Part shown: piece by piece, positions 42,583 through 51,267 of the stretch
How the letters are laid out: the number at the start of each line of letters is the position of its first letter
How positions within the stretch are numbered: position 1 is the first letter of the stretch
Assembly: GCA_002634385.1 (NCBI GenBank)
Contig: NSJL01000009.1
Coordinates: 62,001 to 126,000 of the forward strand
Length of the DNA stretch: 64,000 nucleotides
Direction: 5' to 3'
From: Nitrospira sp.
GTDB taxonomy: Bacteria > Nitrospirota > Thermodesulfovibrionia > Thermodesulfovibrionales > Dissulfurispiraceae
Made by a program: the position numbers and the translations under genes
The notes under the pieces: model-generated
Database searches by the model: none
Told to the model about the DNA's origin: nothing
What the model saw: only the letters and a program-made list of their open reading frames with translations

Positions 42583-44463
42583 TTAATCGTAAAACGGGGT
42601 GCTGTTCGGATAGGGCATAAAGTAGTCCAGGTGCCAGTCCATCCCTTCACCGTTCAGATTGCTCTTCTTCTCCCCGATGACGAGGTGAGCCACCCCAAGG
42701 TTGTTGTGGGCCTCCGCATAGTCGGGCTTGATCATGATCGCCTGCTCGAAGGCCTCCACCGCTCCCTTGTACATGCCTGATTTCAGGTAGGTAACGCCGA
42801 GGTTATTGTGGGCCTCCGCGTAGTCGGGGTCGATGGCGATGGCGCGTTTGAAGGCCTCGATGGCGTCGGAGTACCTGCGGAGCTTGCCGTAGGCGACGCC
42901 GAGGCTGTAATGGGCCTTCGCGTAGTCGGGGTTGATGGCGATGGCGCGTTTGAAGGCCTCGGCGGCGTCGGAGTACCTGCGGAGCTTGCCGTAGGCGACG
43001 CCGAGGCTGTAATGGGCCTTCGCGTAGTCGGGGTCGATGGCGATGGCGCGTTTGAAGGCCTCGATGGCGTCGGAGTACCTGCGGAGCTTGCCATAGGCGA
43101 CGCCGAGGCTGTAGTGGGCCTTCGCATAGTCGGGTCTGATCATGAGCGCATAGGTGAAGGCTTCAATCGCGTCGGAATATTTGCGGAGCTTGCCATAGGC
43201 GACGCCGAGGCTGTAGTGGGCCTTCGCATAGTCGGGCTTGATGCTAATGGCGCACCGGAAGGCCTCGATGGCCTCGAAATACCGGTCCAGGCCGTTATAG
43301 GCGATGCCGAGATTATAGTAGGCTTTCGCATAGTCGGGCTTGCAACCGATCGCCTGCTCGAAGGCCTCGATAGCCTCCGTGTACTTTCCGATGGTGCAGT
43401 AGACATACCCGAGATTGTAGTACGCTTCGTAGTACTCGGGATTCGCCCCGATGGCCTGCTGGTACAGCTCTATCGCCCTGCCGTGGCTCCCCATTTCCTC
43501 GAAAATGTTTCCGAGATTGAAATAGGCATTCGCATACTCCGGATCGATATCGATGACGCGCTGGTATGCCGCCACCGCTTCGGGATACCTTTCGAATTTG
43601 TCGTAGATGACGCCAAGGCAATAGTGGGCCTCCATGTATCCGGGATCTGTCTCTATCGCTTTTTTCAGCGCCTCGATGGCCTCGGGATACCTTTCCAGCT
43701 TTACATAGCTGTTGCCGAGGCAGTAGAGGGCTTTTGCGTACTCGGAATCCAATGTCACCGCATGCCGGAAAGCCTCGATGGCTTCGGTGTACCTGCCGCT
43801 CCTCTCGTGGGCGAACCCGAGATTGCGATAGGCCTCCGCACCGTTGGGGCGGGCGTGGATGATGGAGCGGAACACCTCCAGGGCCCTTTCATACTCCATA
43901 AGGTCGTGGTAGGCGAATCCGACATTGAAAAGAGTATCGATATCTCCCTCGCGGATCTTCCGGTTGACAGCCTCGGTACTGGAGTCCGCCCCCAGGCACC
44001 TTTCCACTGTGGAGAACAAAGGGTACATGTCGGGGTCCTTGACAAGGTACTCGTCGGCTTCCGCACATTCTTCCGTGTAACTGTCCATAGTGGAGTTCAC
44101 AATGAACGGCAGGGAGGGGTAGAGGATCTTGCATGCCTTCAGGAAGAGAACGCCGCTTACCTCATCATCAGGGAACAGGACACAGGAGATGACCGTATAC
44201 ACCCGATGGTTCTGCAGATATCCGAAAGCGTCTTTCGGGGAGTAAGAATGGACCAGCCGTATCGTATCGCCGAAAGCCCTGCTGAACTCGTCCTCATACA
44301 GTGTATGAATGTACGAGTCGTCGTCGACGAGAAGAACGGTCCGCTTCTCCTCGTCCGTATACCATTCCCTGAGGTCAGGTCCGCTCTGCTCCTGCATTCC
44401 GAAGGCTGCAAAGACGCCCGCTATATCGCGTAAAAGGATTCTTTCCACTTTTTCCATACCCAT
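42583..44463 (-). CDS. TPR protein with N-terminal degenerate receiver domain
   Basis: 626 residues from an ATG at 44463, after AAGGAAAGGAC. Residues about 42-160 have a receiver fold: acidic triad in VLLVDDDS and Lys in YLVKDPD. The phosphoacceptor position in VISCVLFPDDEVSG is Cys94, not Asp. Then come 12 complete TPR units of 34 residues and one partial unit. Units 8-11 are almost identical (YAKAHYSLGVAYGKLR.YSDA). TPR arrays bind partner proteins; no enzyme domain is present. It is the last gene of the run of four that follows the sigma-54-type promoter at 45709-45724. A pseudo-receiver scaffold that reports to the neighbouring STAS protein is conceivable. Confidence 0.85.
   Translation of the reverse strand: MGMEKVERILLRDIAGVFAAFGMQEQSGPDLREWYTDEEKRTVLLVDDDSYIHTLYEDEFSRAFGDTIRLVHSYSPKDAFGYLQNHRVYTVISCVLFPDDEVSGVLFLKACKILYPSLPFIVNSTMDSYTEECAEADEYLVKDPDMYPLFSTVERCLGADSSTEAVNRKIREGDIDTLFNVGFAYHDLMEYERALEVFRSIIHARPNGAEAYRNLGFAHERSGRYTEAIEAFRHAVTLDSEYAKALYCLGNSYVKLERYPEAIEALKKAIETDPGYMEAHYCLGVIYDKFERYPEAVAAYQRVIDIDPEYANAYFNLGNIFEEMGSHGRAIELYQQAIGANPEYYEAYYNLGYVYCTIGKYTEAIEAFEQAIGCKPDYAKAYYNLGIAYNGLDRYFEAIEAFRCAISIKPDYAKAHYSLGVAYGKLRKYSDAIEAFTYALMIRPDYAKAHYSLGVAYGKLRRYSDAIEAFKRAIAIDPDYAKAHYSLGVAYGKLRRYSDAAEAFKRAIAINPDYAKAHYSLGVAYGKLRRYSDAIEAFKRAIAIDPDYAEAHNNLGVTYLKSGMYKGAVEAFEQAIMIKPDYAEAHNNLGVAHLVIGEKKSNLNGEGMDWHLDYFMPYPNSTPFYD
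42795..43252 (-). repeat. Tandem 102-bp TPR-coding repeats
   Basis: About four successive 102-bp units within the TPR gene are nearly identical at the DNA level, with only scattered differences. This indicates recent tandem duplication or gene conversion. Units further upstream are well diverged. Confidence 0.85.
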
Positions 44464-44489
44464 TGTCCTTTCCTTCTCTCTTCCCACCT

Positions 44490-45005
44490 TTACTGCGCAC
44501 CGGCCGGTTTAAGTTCTTCGGTACTCCTGTTCCCTTCCCTTCTCCATTTCCTGGCGAAGCGGCTCTCGTCACCTTTTCCGGTATTCCCGGGGAGTCTTTC
44601 TCCGCTTACCCATCTGCATACCGCTTTCAGGCAGTCCACCACGCACTCCTTGCGCCGGAAGGGCCCCGTATCCTCGAACAGACGCTTGAACGGCTTATGG
44701 CGGATGCCGGTGAACGTGATCCGTTTGTTCAGGCTCCTCGAGATGCGATGGGCCATGCAGAGGAGCTGAAAACACGCTGTATCGATCACCGTCACCTTCT
44801 CGAGATTGAAGATGAGATGGTCGACACTGTCCAGTGCCTTCATGAGGGCCGCCTTCAGCTCTCCCGTATGCTGCGTGGTCAGCTCACCGTGACACGTCAG
44901 CAGGCCGATGTCACCGCACTGCTCGAAGGCGAAACGCATGACTTTTCGTACTGTTTCTTTTCCCTGTGTATTCTTTGGGGCACGTAATGAAAATGAAGTA
45001 TGCAT
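44490..45005 (-). CDS. STAS-domain protein (anti-sigma factor antagonist-like)
   Basis: 171 residues if it starts at the ATG at 45005, which overlaps the stop of the preceding gene (TGATG) and follows GGAAG by seven bases. An ATG at 44939 would give a 149-residue protein beginning MRFAFEQCGD. The STAS core is CGDIGLLTCHGELTTQHTGELKAALMKAL, followed by DHLIFNLEKVTVIDTACFQLLCMAHRIS. The usual phosphorylated Ser after the DS/DT motif is present as a Thr in VIDTACFQ. The C-terminal 50 residues are basic and poorly ordered. It probably takes part in partner switching. It is third in the four-gene run. Confidence 0.75.
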   Translation of the reverse strand: MHTSFSLRAPKNTQGKETVRKVMRFAFEQCGDIGLLTCHGELTTQHTGELKAALMKALDSVDHLIFNLEKVTVIDTACFQLLCMAHRISRSLNKRITFTGIRHKPFKRLFEDTGPFRRKECVVDCLKAVCRWVSGERLPGNTGKGDESRFARKWRREGNRSTEELKPAGAQ

Positions 45006-45172
45006 CAGGCCGCTTCCACCATGAGTTGCTCGTGAATAAAAAACTGCGCAATATATACCTTGCAGGTATCCCATCGTGTACTGTAGCAACAGCATTCGTC
45101 AATGCACTCTATCCTTTCCGGCTCGATACCGGAGATCTCACATGTCCACTCTTTCAATTCAGGGCACATCAT
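45005..45172 (-). CDS. Small Cys-rich protein 2
   Basis: 55 residues from an ATG at 45172 (or the next ATG at 45169), behind CCAAGGAGGAGAAA. The sequence has C at PELKEWTCEISG, ECIDECCCYS and WDTCKVY, six Cys in 55 residues. There is no signal peptide or membrane helix. It looks like a metal-binding or disulfide-stabilised miniprotein related in style to the neighbour at 45422-45670. The 249 nt between the two hold no recognisable gene. The stop overlaps the start of the STAS gene. Confidence 0.65.
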   Translation of the reverse strand: MMCPELKEWTCEISGIEPERIECIDECCCYSTRWDTCKVYIAQFFIHEQLMVEAA

Positions 45173-45421
45173 TTTCTCCTCCTTGGAGCGTATCGCCTGC
45201 TGCGGAATGATCCATTTTCCTCTACCGCACAACCACCCCTTTTCTCTCTGGCGCTGTCTCCGGGCTCATGTGGCTGCTGCTCGAAGGGGGGTAGTGGCGC
45301 TGGTGTCTGAGGGGCCGTGTCGCTTTAAAGAGCCGGGGGCAGCGGGGGCCGGAATTGTTGCGCTCTCCCCCCTGTTCCGGATGCCTCTCTGTTGCTTTCC
45401 GTCCGTGCGTTCAGCAATGGA

Positions 45422-45670
45422 TCACGCCCATTTCTTGTAGATTTCGCACTGCTTATAGTTTGAACCGCAGTAATGGATGGCCGCTTCTATATTCTGGCTG
45501 AGCATCTTTGCGCAGAAGCAGTTATCATAGGGGTCTTGCGTAAAGGGACAGGGCTTTTTCACCGCCGCTACCCTGGCGCTCTTTCCCCCGTTCGTATGCT
45601 CTTTTCTTTTTCTGAGGTCCCGTTTCTGGCCCGGATAGATGACGACATTCTTCGCGATCGTTTCAATCAT
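45422..45670 (-). CDS. Small Cys-rich protein 1
   Basis: 82 residues from an ATG at 45670, with GGGAGAC upstream. A basic N-terminal half (VVIYPGQKRDLRKRKEHTNGGK) is followed by a Cys module. The module is PCPFTQDPYDNCFCAKM, then IEAAIHYCGSNYKQCEIYKKW; its C-x9-C-x-C...C-x6-C spacing suggests a metal site. The family is not named, though similar small proteins occur in anaerobic bacteria. It is the first gene after the sigma-54-like promoter, 39 nt downstream of the -12 element. Confidence 0.7.
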   Translation of the reverse strand: MIETIAKNVVIYPGQKRDLRKRKEHTNGGKSARVAAVKKPCPFTQDPYDNCFCAKMLSQNIEAAIHYCGSNYKQCEIYKKWA

Positions 45671-45708
45671 AGCTCTGTCTCCCGTATGGTTTAATTTGCA
45701 GTAACAAT

Positions 45709-45724
45709 ATCAAAGCATGTGCCA
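45709..45724 (-). promoter_or_regulatory. Sigma-54-type (-24/-12) promoter
   Basis: On the minus strand, TGGCACATGCTTTGAT fits TGGCAC-R-N4-TTGCW with one mismatch (TTGA for TTGC) and the right spacing. The first start codon of the Cys-rich gene is 39 nt downstream. A sigma-54 activator gene ends about 290 bp upstream on the same strand. Confidence 0.7.
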
Positions 45725-45840
45725 AAGAAGAGGGCTTTTGCGCTATTTTTTGACCTGATAATGAAAACAAGGAGATGGAGGGAAAAGTGACTACCGGGTG
45801 CTCTCTTTCCCCCTGGAGAGGGCAATGGGATGTGCCGCAT

Positions 45841-45876
45841 AAGTGTGACATAACAGAAGTGTGCCATGACACACTT
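45841..45876 (-). promoter_or_regulatory. Palindromic upstream activator site
   Basis: A perfect 7-bp-arm palindrome AAGTGTGCCATGACACACTT (45857-45876) plus one extra AAGTGTG half-site (45841-45847), 16 nt from the first arm. The position is about 120-170 bp upstream of the -24 element, the usual place for binding of NtrC-type activators. It lies in the 341-bp gap 45671-46011. Confidence 0.55.
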
Positions 45877-46011
45877 TCATTCATATTTTTTTTAAGAGTG
45901 ACAAAGAAACAGGAGCGTCTCCCGGGGGGTGCAGAAGTGAGAAAAGGCAGAGAGGACAGCGCTCCGGTGCAGAACGGGGCCTTTGCCGTTTACCGGAACC
46001 TCTTTGGGGGG

Positions 46012-47712
46012 TTACTCCGGAGGAACGAGCTTGTAGTCGTTGATTTTGCGGTAAATCGTCCTCCGGCTGATACCGAGAAGACGGGCTGCCTTGGCCTTGT
46101 TCCAGGCGGTTTTTTCCAATGCCTGCACAATGGCGCGGGGCTCGTCGAGCCGGCTGTCCGTGTCGTTGGGCTGTTGTGCTCCGGCAGAGTCCCTGAAGTC
46201 GGAGGGGAGGTCATCGACAGTAATGAAGTCCTTGCGGCACAGGACACAGGCATGTTCCAGTGTATGCTCCAGCTCCCGCACATTGCCCGACCATGCATGG
46301 TCGACGAGAATCCTCTGCACCTCGCTGGAGACCCCTGTGATGGCTTTATTCAATTTATTATTGAATTTTTTGATGAAATAATCGATAAGGAGGGGAATAT
46401 CCTCCCTCCTTTCCCGCAGGGGCGGCAGGGTCACTTCCACCACTTTCAGCCGGTAGTACAAATCCTCCCTGAATTCCCCGAGTTTTACCTTTTCGCGTAA
46501 ATTCCTGTTGGTGGCCGCCACAACGCGGACATCCACCTTGATGGGCGTGGAATCGCCCACCCGCTCGAACTCCATTTCCTGAAGCACCCTCAGAAGGCGG
46601 AGCTGCATGCGCGGGGTTATATCGCCGATCTCATCGAGGAAGATGGTCCCCCCGTCCGCCCTCTGAAAGCGCCCGATCTTGTCCTTGACGGCTCCGGTGA
46701 AGGCCCCCTTTACATGCCCGAAGAGCTCGCTCTCGAGGAGGCTCTCGGACAGGGCCGAACAGTTGACCTTTACGAAGGGCTTGCTGCTGCGCACCCCGCG
46801 GTAGTGCAGCGCCTCGGCCACCAGTTCCTTCCCGGTGCCGCTCTCACCGGTGATCAGCACGGTGGTCTGCACGTCGGCCAGGTCCTCGATAAGCGCATAG
46901 ATCTCCTGCATTCTTTCGCTCTTGCCGATCAGATTGAAGAACTGCTGGCGCTCCCGCATGTCCCGCTCGAGATCGGCAAGGCGTGTCTCGTCCCGGACAA
47001 CCATGATGGCCCCGGAAAAGACGCGCTTGTGGTCCAGGAGGGGATAGGTGGTGATGTTCACCACCTGCAGCGGGCGCTGCCGGTGCTGGCACTCGAGCCG
47101 GTGGATCTCGTTGGGCTGTTTGCTCCTGATGGTGGCTTCCAGGGAGCTCAAACAGCTCCTGTTGCATTCTTCGGGCAGGGAGGGCAGCGACCTTCCCCGG
47201 GAGGGGCGCGTGAGGCCGCATATCTTCGAGGCCGCCTCGTTTACTTCCACCAGGCTAAGGTCCCTGTCGACGGTGATAAGGGCGTCCTTGACGCTTCTGA
47301 AGATGGCTTCGAGGTTGGAGCGGTAGCGTTCCTTTTCGTCGCTCAGGGCTTTGTGCTGCAGCGCCATCCGGGTAATATGCAGCAGCGTTTCCTGCTTTAC
47401 CGGCTTCGGCAGGTAATCGAAAGCGCCGAGGCGGACGGCATCGGTTGCGGTATCGAGGCTCGGGTACCCGGTGATAATGACCACCGGGCAGTTCAGGTTC
47501 CTCTCTTTCACTTCCTTAAGAATATCGACTCCTGTCTTGCCTCCCAGAATGATATCGGTGAAGATCAGGTCGAAATCCCCTTCCGCTATCCTGTCGAGGG
47601 CTTCCTCGTAGTCCCGGGCGGTGGAGACGGTATGCCCTTCCTCCTGCAGGAAGCTTTCGAAAGTGAACCTGATGCTCTCTTCATCATCGATGACAAGGAT
47701 CTTAGCGCTCAT
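46012..47712 (-). CDS. NtrC-family sigma-54-dependent response regulator
   Basis: 566 residues from an ATG at 47712, behind GGGAGAG. The receiver (1-120) has DDEES and phosphoacceptor Asp in FDLIFTDIILGG. A PAS-like segment (about 145-260) follows. The AAA+ domain has Walker A GESGTGKE, the sigma-54 contact loop KGAFTGAVKDK, and Walker B in GGTIFLDEIGD. The C-terminal Fis-type helix-turn-helix is KAARLLGISRRTIYRKIND. It overlaps the kinase stop by 11 nt. The nearby promoter and palindrome suggest that it activates the Cys-rich/STAS/TPR genes. Confidence 0.95.
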   Translation of the reverse strand: MSAKILVIDDEESIRFTFESFLQEEGHTVSTARDYEEALDRIAEGDFDLIFTDIILGGKTGVDILKEVKERNLNCPVVIITGYPSLDTATDAVRLGAFDYLPKPVKQETLLHITRMALQHKALSDEKERYRSNLEAIFRSVKDALITVDRDLSLVEVNEAASKICGLTRPSRGRSLPSLPEECNRSCLSSLEATIRSKQPNEIHRLECQHRQRPLQVVNITTYPLLDHKRVFSGAIMVVRDETRLADLERDMRERQQFFNLIGKSERMQEIYALIEDLADVQTTVLITGESGTGKELVAEALHYRGVRSSKPFVKVNCSALSESLLESELFGHVKGAFTGAVKDKIGRFQRADGGTIFLDEIGDITPRMQLRLLRVLQEMEFERVGDSTPIKVDVRVVAATNRNLREKVKLGEFREDLYYRLKVVEVTLPPLRERREDIPLLIDYFIKKFNNKLNKAITGVSSEVQRILVDHAWSGNVRELEHTLEHACVLCRKDFITVDDLPSDFRDSAGAQQPNDTDSRLDEPRAIVQALEKTAWNKAKAARLLGISRRTIYRKINDYKLVPPE

Positions 47713-49549
47713 GGGAACGTCTCTCCCGTGCGGGAAGCTCAATGGTTACCCGGGTGAACTCGCCCTCCTCGCTCTCGATGAGGAGCTTTCCCCCGTGGTC
47801 GGAGATGATGCCGTGGCTGATGCTCATGCCCAGGCCGGTGCCGCTCGGTTTGGTGGAGAAGAAGGGGTTGATGATCTTGTTCAGCACCTCGTTGGACATT
47901 CCGGTCCCCCGGTCGTAAAAGGTGATCCGGACATGGGGCCGGCTGTCGACGCTGAAAGGCTCTCCGGTGATGCAGAAGAGCTTCCCCTTGTGCTTCCCCT
48001 GGTATTTCTGATTGAGCGCATACCGCGCATTGCTGATGACGTTCAGGAAGACCTGCTGGACCTGCTGCGGGTTGGCGATGATCTCGGGAAGGTAGGCGGG
48101 GGTCTCCACTTTGATGGTAATGCCGTCCTTCTGCATCTGCGCCCCGGTAAGGGCGAGGGAGTCGGACAGGATCTCATAAATGGGAACCGGCTTCTTCTCT
48201 TCCTTCCGGTCGCGGGCAAAGGACAGCAGACTCTTTACAATGCCGGCGATCCGGTCTCCCTCTTTGATAATCCGGGTGGCGATATCGTTTTCCTTTGTCC
48301 CTTTCTCGCTCTTGTTCGCCAGTATCTGCGCGTAATTGATGATGCCGTTGATGGGATTATTGATCTCGTGGGCCACCCCGGCGGCCAGTTTGCCCACCGA
48401 CGCCAGGTGGTCGGCACGCATGACCTCCGCCTGGAGCGTCATCTTTTCGGTGATATCGCTGCTGATGATGATGACACTCTGTACCCTGCCCCCCTCGTCC
48501 CGTATGGGAAAAGCCCGCAAATCCATCAGTTTGCCTCCGGGCGATGAAATCTGGGAGTCCTCTTCCCGTGCGGTGGAAAAGCTCCTGACCGCGGGGCACC
48601 CTTCGCAGGGGGAGTACCTGCCATGGAGAAACCGGTAGCAGTGACTGCCGATGGGAGAGGGGTTGCCCGCGTCCTTCCCCGAGAGTGCCCCGCTGTTCGC
48701 CCACATGACTTTCAGGTCGGGGGACAGCAGGATGATGGTATCGGGAATGGCGTCAAGGAGGATATTGAACTCCTGGGAAAGTTTCCTGAATTTTTCCTCG
48801 CTCTCGCGCAGGGCATTTTCCGCCCGGTGGCGTTCGGTTACGTTTACCAGGCTCAGAACGAGTCCGCTCACGGTATTGTCCGATTCCTTGACAGGCTGCA
48901 GGCTCCAGTCCCAGTAGGTCACCCCCCTTTCGGGGTGGTGTGGGTATTCAAAGGGCTTGCCGTAGGTGAAATACGGCTCGCCCGTCTCGAGCACCCTCCG
49001 GAAAATGGCTTCGTTCTCTTCACTCGGATAGAGATCGAAGTGATTCCTGCCGGTGAAGAAGCCGGGGTCGTGTTCGTCGGCCTTGGCGTATGCGCGATTG
49101 ACGCGGATGAAATTGAAGTGGGTATCCATATAGGCTACCATGACATGGATGTTGGAAAAAACCTTTTCCAGCAGCTCATTGGTGGCCCGGAGACCCTTTT
49201 CCGCCTGTACGCGCTCCCGGATGACCTGTCCGAGATGCTTATTGGCAGTTTTCAGCTCGCTGGTGCGGTTTTCCACCAGCTCCTCAAGGTGGTCCCGGTG
49301 CTTCAACAGTTCCTGCATCAGCAGCTCCAGTTCCTTCTTCCGGGCCTGGAGCTGCCCGTTGGCGCTCTGCAGCTCATCGGTCCGGCGCTGCGCCGCTTCC
49401 TTTGCCGCCTTGAGCGCCTTTTCCGCATACAGACGCTCCTCGCGAAGACGGACGTTCTCGAGGGTAAGGGCGGAAATCTCCTTCCGTAACTGATCGTTCG
49501 TCCTGAGGAGGTCGGCAGTATCCCGCATGTTCGCTCTTTGCAAGCTCAT
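47702..49549 (-). CDS. PAS-domain histidine kinase
   Basis: 615 residues from an ATG at 49549 (a GTG at 49555 is possible). A long N-terminal coiled coil (about 10-125) is followed by a PAS domain with CxxC-free sequence (about 130-245). A second PAS (about 262-385) contains GSHCYRFLHGRYSPCEGCPA, a Cys cluster that could bind a metal or act as a redox switch. The HisKA box is VGKLAAGVAHEINNPINGI. ATP-binding motifs are IFLNVISNARYAL-type N box, DRGTGM and GTGLGMSIS. No transmembrane helix is seen, so it is a cytoplasmic sensor. Its partner is the overlapping sigma-54 regulator. Confidence 0.92.
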   Translation of the reverse strand: MSLQRANMRDTADLLRTNDQLRKEISALTLENVRLREERLYAEKALKAAKEAAQRRTDELQSANGQLQARKKELELLMQELLKHRDHLEELVENRTSELKTANKHLGQVIRERVQAEKGLRATNELLEKVFSNIHVMVAYMDTHFNFIRVNRAYAKADEHDPGFFTGRNHFDLYPSEENEAIFRRVLETGEPYFTYGKPFEYPHHPERGVTYWDWSLQPVKESDNTVSGLVLSLVNVTERHRAENALRESEEKFRKLSQEFNILLDAIPDTIILLSPDLKVMWANSGALSGKDAGNPSPIGSHCYRFLHGRYSPCEGCPAVRSFSTAREEDSQISSPGGKLMDLRAFPIRDEGGRVQSVIIISSDITEKMTLQAEVMRADHLASVGKLAAGVAHEINNPINGIINYAQILANKSEKGTKENDIATRIIKEGDRIAGIVKSLLSFARDRKEEKKPVPIYEILSDSLALTGAQMQKDGITIKVETPAYLPEIIANPQQVQQVFLNVISNARYALNQKYQGKHKGKLFCITGEPFSVDSRPHVRITFYDRGTGMSNEVLNKIINPFFSTKPSGTGLGMSISHGIISDHGGKLLIESEEGEFTRVTIELPARERRSHER

Positions 49550-49877
49550 ACCCACCCGTTGGGAAGGGAGAAGCGCCGTCCGGTTGCGCAGGAAAAATCA
49601 AATGAACAGGGAGTATTCTTCATGGTGGAACAAGCATTTCCTTAAAGATCCGGGATTTTAGAAGTTTCAAACAAAAACAATGGCTTCATTTATGGTATCT
49701 CTCTTCGGGAAGAGAGGTTATTACCAATTATACCATATTTTTTTTCGCCTCCATGTTTATGGTATTGCCGGGAAAGGGAAATGTATCAAAAAGGTACTTT
49801 ACGGGAAAACAAGGGGATTGCTTCAGAATACGACCTTTCGCAATGACAAAAGCAGGGAACTCGACGGGATACTCCCG

Positions 49878-49895
49878 GCGCCGGAGACCCGGCGC
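49878..49895 (-). terminator. GC-rich hairpin after the nitronate monooxygenase-like gene
   Basis: GCGCCGG (49878-49884) pairs with CCGGCGC (49889-49895), nine bases beyond the stop at 49904. The rest of the gap 49550-49877 has no gene. No clear U-tract follows. Confidence 0.4.
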
Positions 49896-49903
49896 TGTTT
49901 CTC

Positions 49904-51016
49904 TTACGGGGAAAGGCAGGAAGCGTGACCGGTGATCTCGTCCATCAGTTCCCGCACGGAGAGCACCCTGTCCACCCTGCTGGCATTCGTCCCCACGGTA
50001 TAGAGGGGCTCCTCTTTGTCGGGATTGTATCCGGCAGAGCTGAGAAGGCCGTTGCAGATGCAGAAATGGTGCTCGTTGCTCTCCTTTGCAGGGCAGATGG
50101 TGAAAGCGCCCTCTTTGTCTTTCAGCAGCACATACCCTTTGTCGCACTTGGGAGGCCTCAGTCTTTTCAGAGAGGAGACGTACATGGGAGAGTGCTTGAT
50201 CACCCTGAACGGAAGCCCGCAGGGGGACCCGGGGTCATGGGCGACCACAATATCCTCTTCACGCGCGGCAATGACGGCCTGCTTGTACTCCGGGGAGGCG
50301 CTGCTCTCCTCGGTGGCAAGGAATCTCGTGCCCATCTGGACGCCATCCGCTCCCATTTTCATGAATTTTACAATGTCCTCATACGTATAAATGCCCCCCG
50401 CTACGATGACGGGGAAGTTGCCGTACTTTATTGCCATATCCTTTACCGGGGGAAGAAGGTTCTCCAGACTGTTGGCTTCGAGATCCAGTTGTTCCATCTT
50501 GAAACCGAGGTGACCTCCCGCGAGGGGACCCTCCAGCACAATGGCGTCGGGGCGGTACCCCAGTTTCTCCCATTTCTTGCAGATGATTTCGAGAGCCCGG
50601 GTAGAGGAAACAATGGGGATCAGCGCAGTGTCCTTTGGCGGCTGTATGACGGGCAGTGTCAGCGGCAGACCCGCACCTGAGATAATGGCATCGGCACCGG
50701 CGTCAAGCGCACCCCTGACCGAGTCGTTGTAATCCCTGACGAGGGCACCCATGATATTGATTCCGGCAAGCCCCCCTCCGGCCTTGGACCGGGAGACCTC
50801 CTCATATGCGGCCTCGTACGTGTTTGCTCTCTTTCCCGTCCTCTTCGAAACGAGTCGATCAAGGCAGGCGCTGGATACGATACCGAGCCCTCCCTCCCTC
50901 GCCACGGCACTTGCAAGGGGAGAGAGCGAAACACCGACGCCCATCCCCCCCTGGATGACGGGCACCGGTATTTTCTTGCCTTTTATCACAAGGGGCGGTA
51001 AAGATGTTTCTGGCAC
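49904..51016 (-). CDS. Nitronate monooxygenase / FabK-like FMN protein
   Basis: 370 residues from a GTG at 51016. It is an FMN-binding TIM barrel of the 2-nitropropane dioxygenase type: IPVPVIQGGMGVGVSLSPLASAVAREGGLG at the start, GAGLPLTLP, VLEGPLAGGHLGFK with the catalytic His, VIVAGGIYTYEDI, and GADGVQMGTRFLATEES. The C-terminal part has several Cys (GSPCGLPF, PPKCDKGY, TICPA, HHFCICNGLL), longer than in standard family members, and may hold a metal site. It may oxidise nitronates or reduce an enoyl substrate. The gap 51017-51267 to the next gene shows no feature. Confidence 0.85.
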   Translation of the reverse strand: MPETSLPPLVIKGKKIPVPVIQGGMGVGVSLSPLASAVAREGGLGIVSSACLDRLVSKRTGKRANTYEAAYEEVSRSKAGGGLAGINIMGALVRDYNDSVRGALDAGADAIISGAGLPLTLPVIQPPKDTALIPIVSSTRALEIICKKWEKLGYRPDAIVLEGPLAGGHLGFKMEQLDLEANSLENLLPPVKDMAIKYGNFPVIVAGGIYTYEDIVKFMKMGADGVQMGTRFLATEESSASPEYKQAVIAAREEDIVVAHDPGSPCGLPFRVIKHSPMYVSSLKRLRPPKCDKGYVLLKDKEGAFTICPAKESNEHHFCICNGLLSSAGYNPDKEEPLYTVGTNASRVDRVLSVRELMDEITGHASCLSP

Positions 51017-51267
51017 GGATGAATAATACTCCTTAGTCTAGAGTCTGGACGCAAACCAGAGAGGAGGAGAAACTGTTCTCCCGTGCGTCTGCGCAATTTT
51101 ACCAAAGGTAATTCCTAACTGGACTTATAATCGCTTATTATGGCCAATTTTATCAAGAGAAATGTTTTCCTTTCTGCCGGGGAGCGGTAAGGATTTAGAA
51201 GGGATCTTTCTGATATACCAGGTTCTCTTCCTGGGGAAAATGAGGGCGGGAAAGGCCTGACGCAGGA

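Noticed and set aside
42795-43252. Periodic repeats that might look like a CRISPR array
   Set aside because: Units are 102 bp, contiguous and in frame. They encode TPR motifs and there are no spacers.
42808-44433. Long plus-strand frame of 541 codons opposite the TPR gene
   Set aside because: It is a shadow of the repetitive TPR coding sequence with no signal of its own.
45173-45421. Possible third small gene between the two Cys-rich genes
   Set aside because: No frame with a start, ribosome site and plausible composition could be found.
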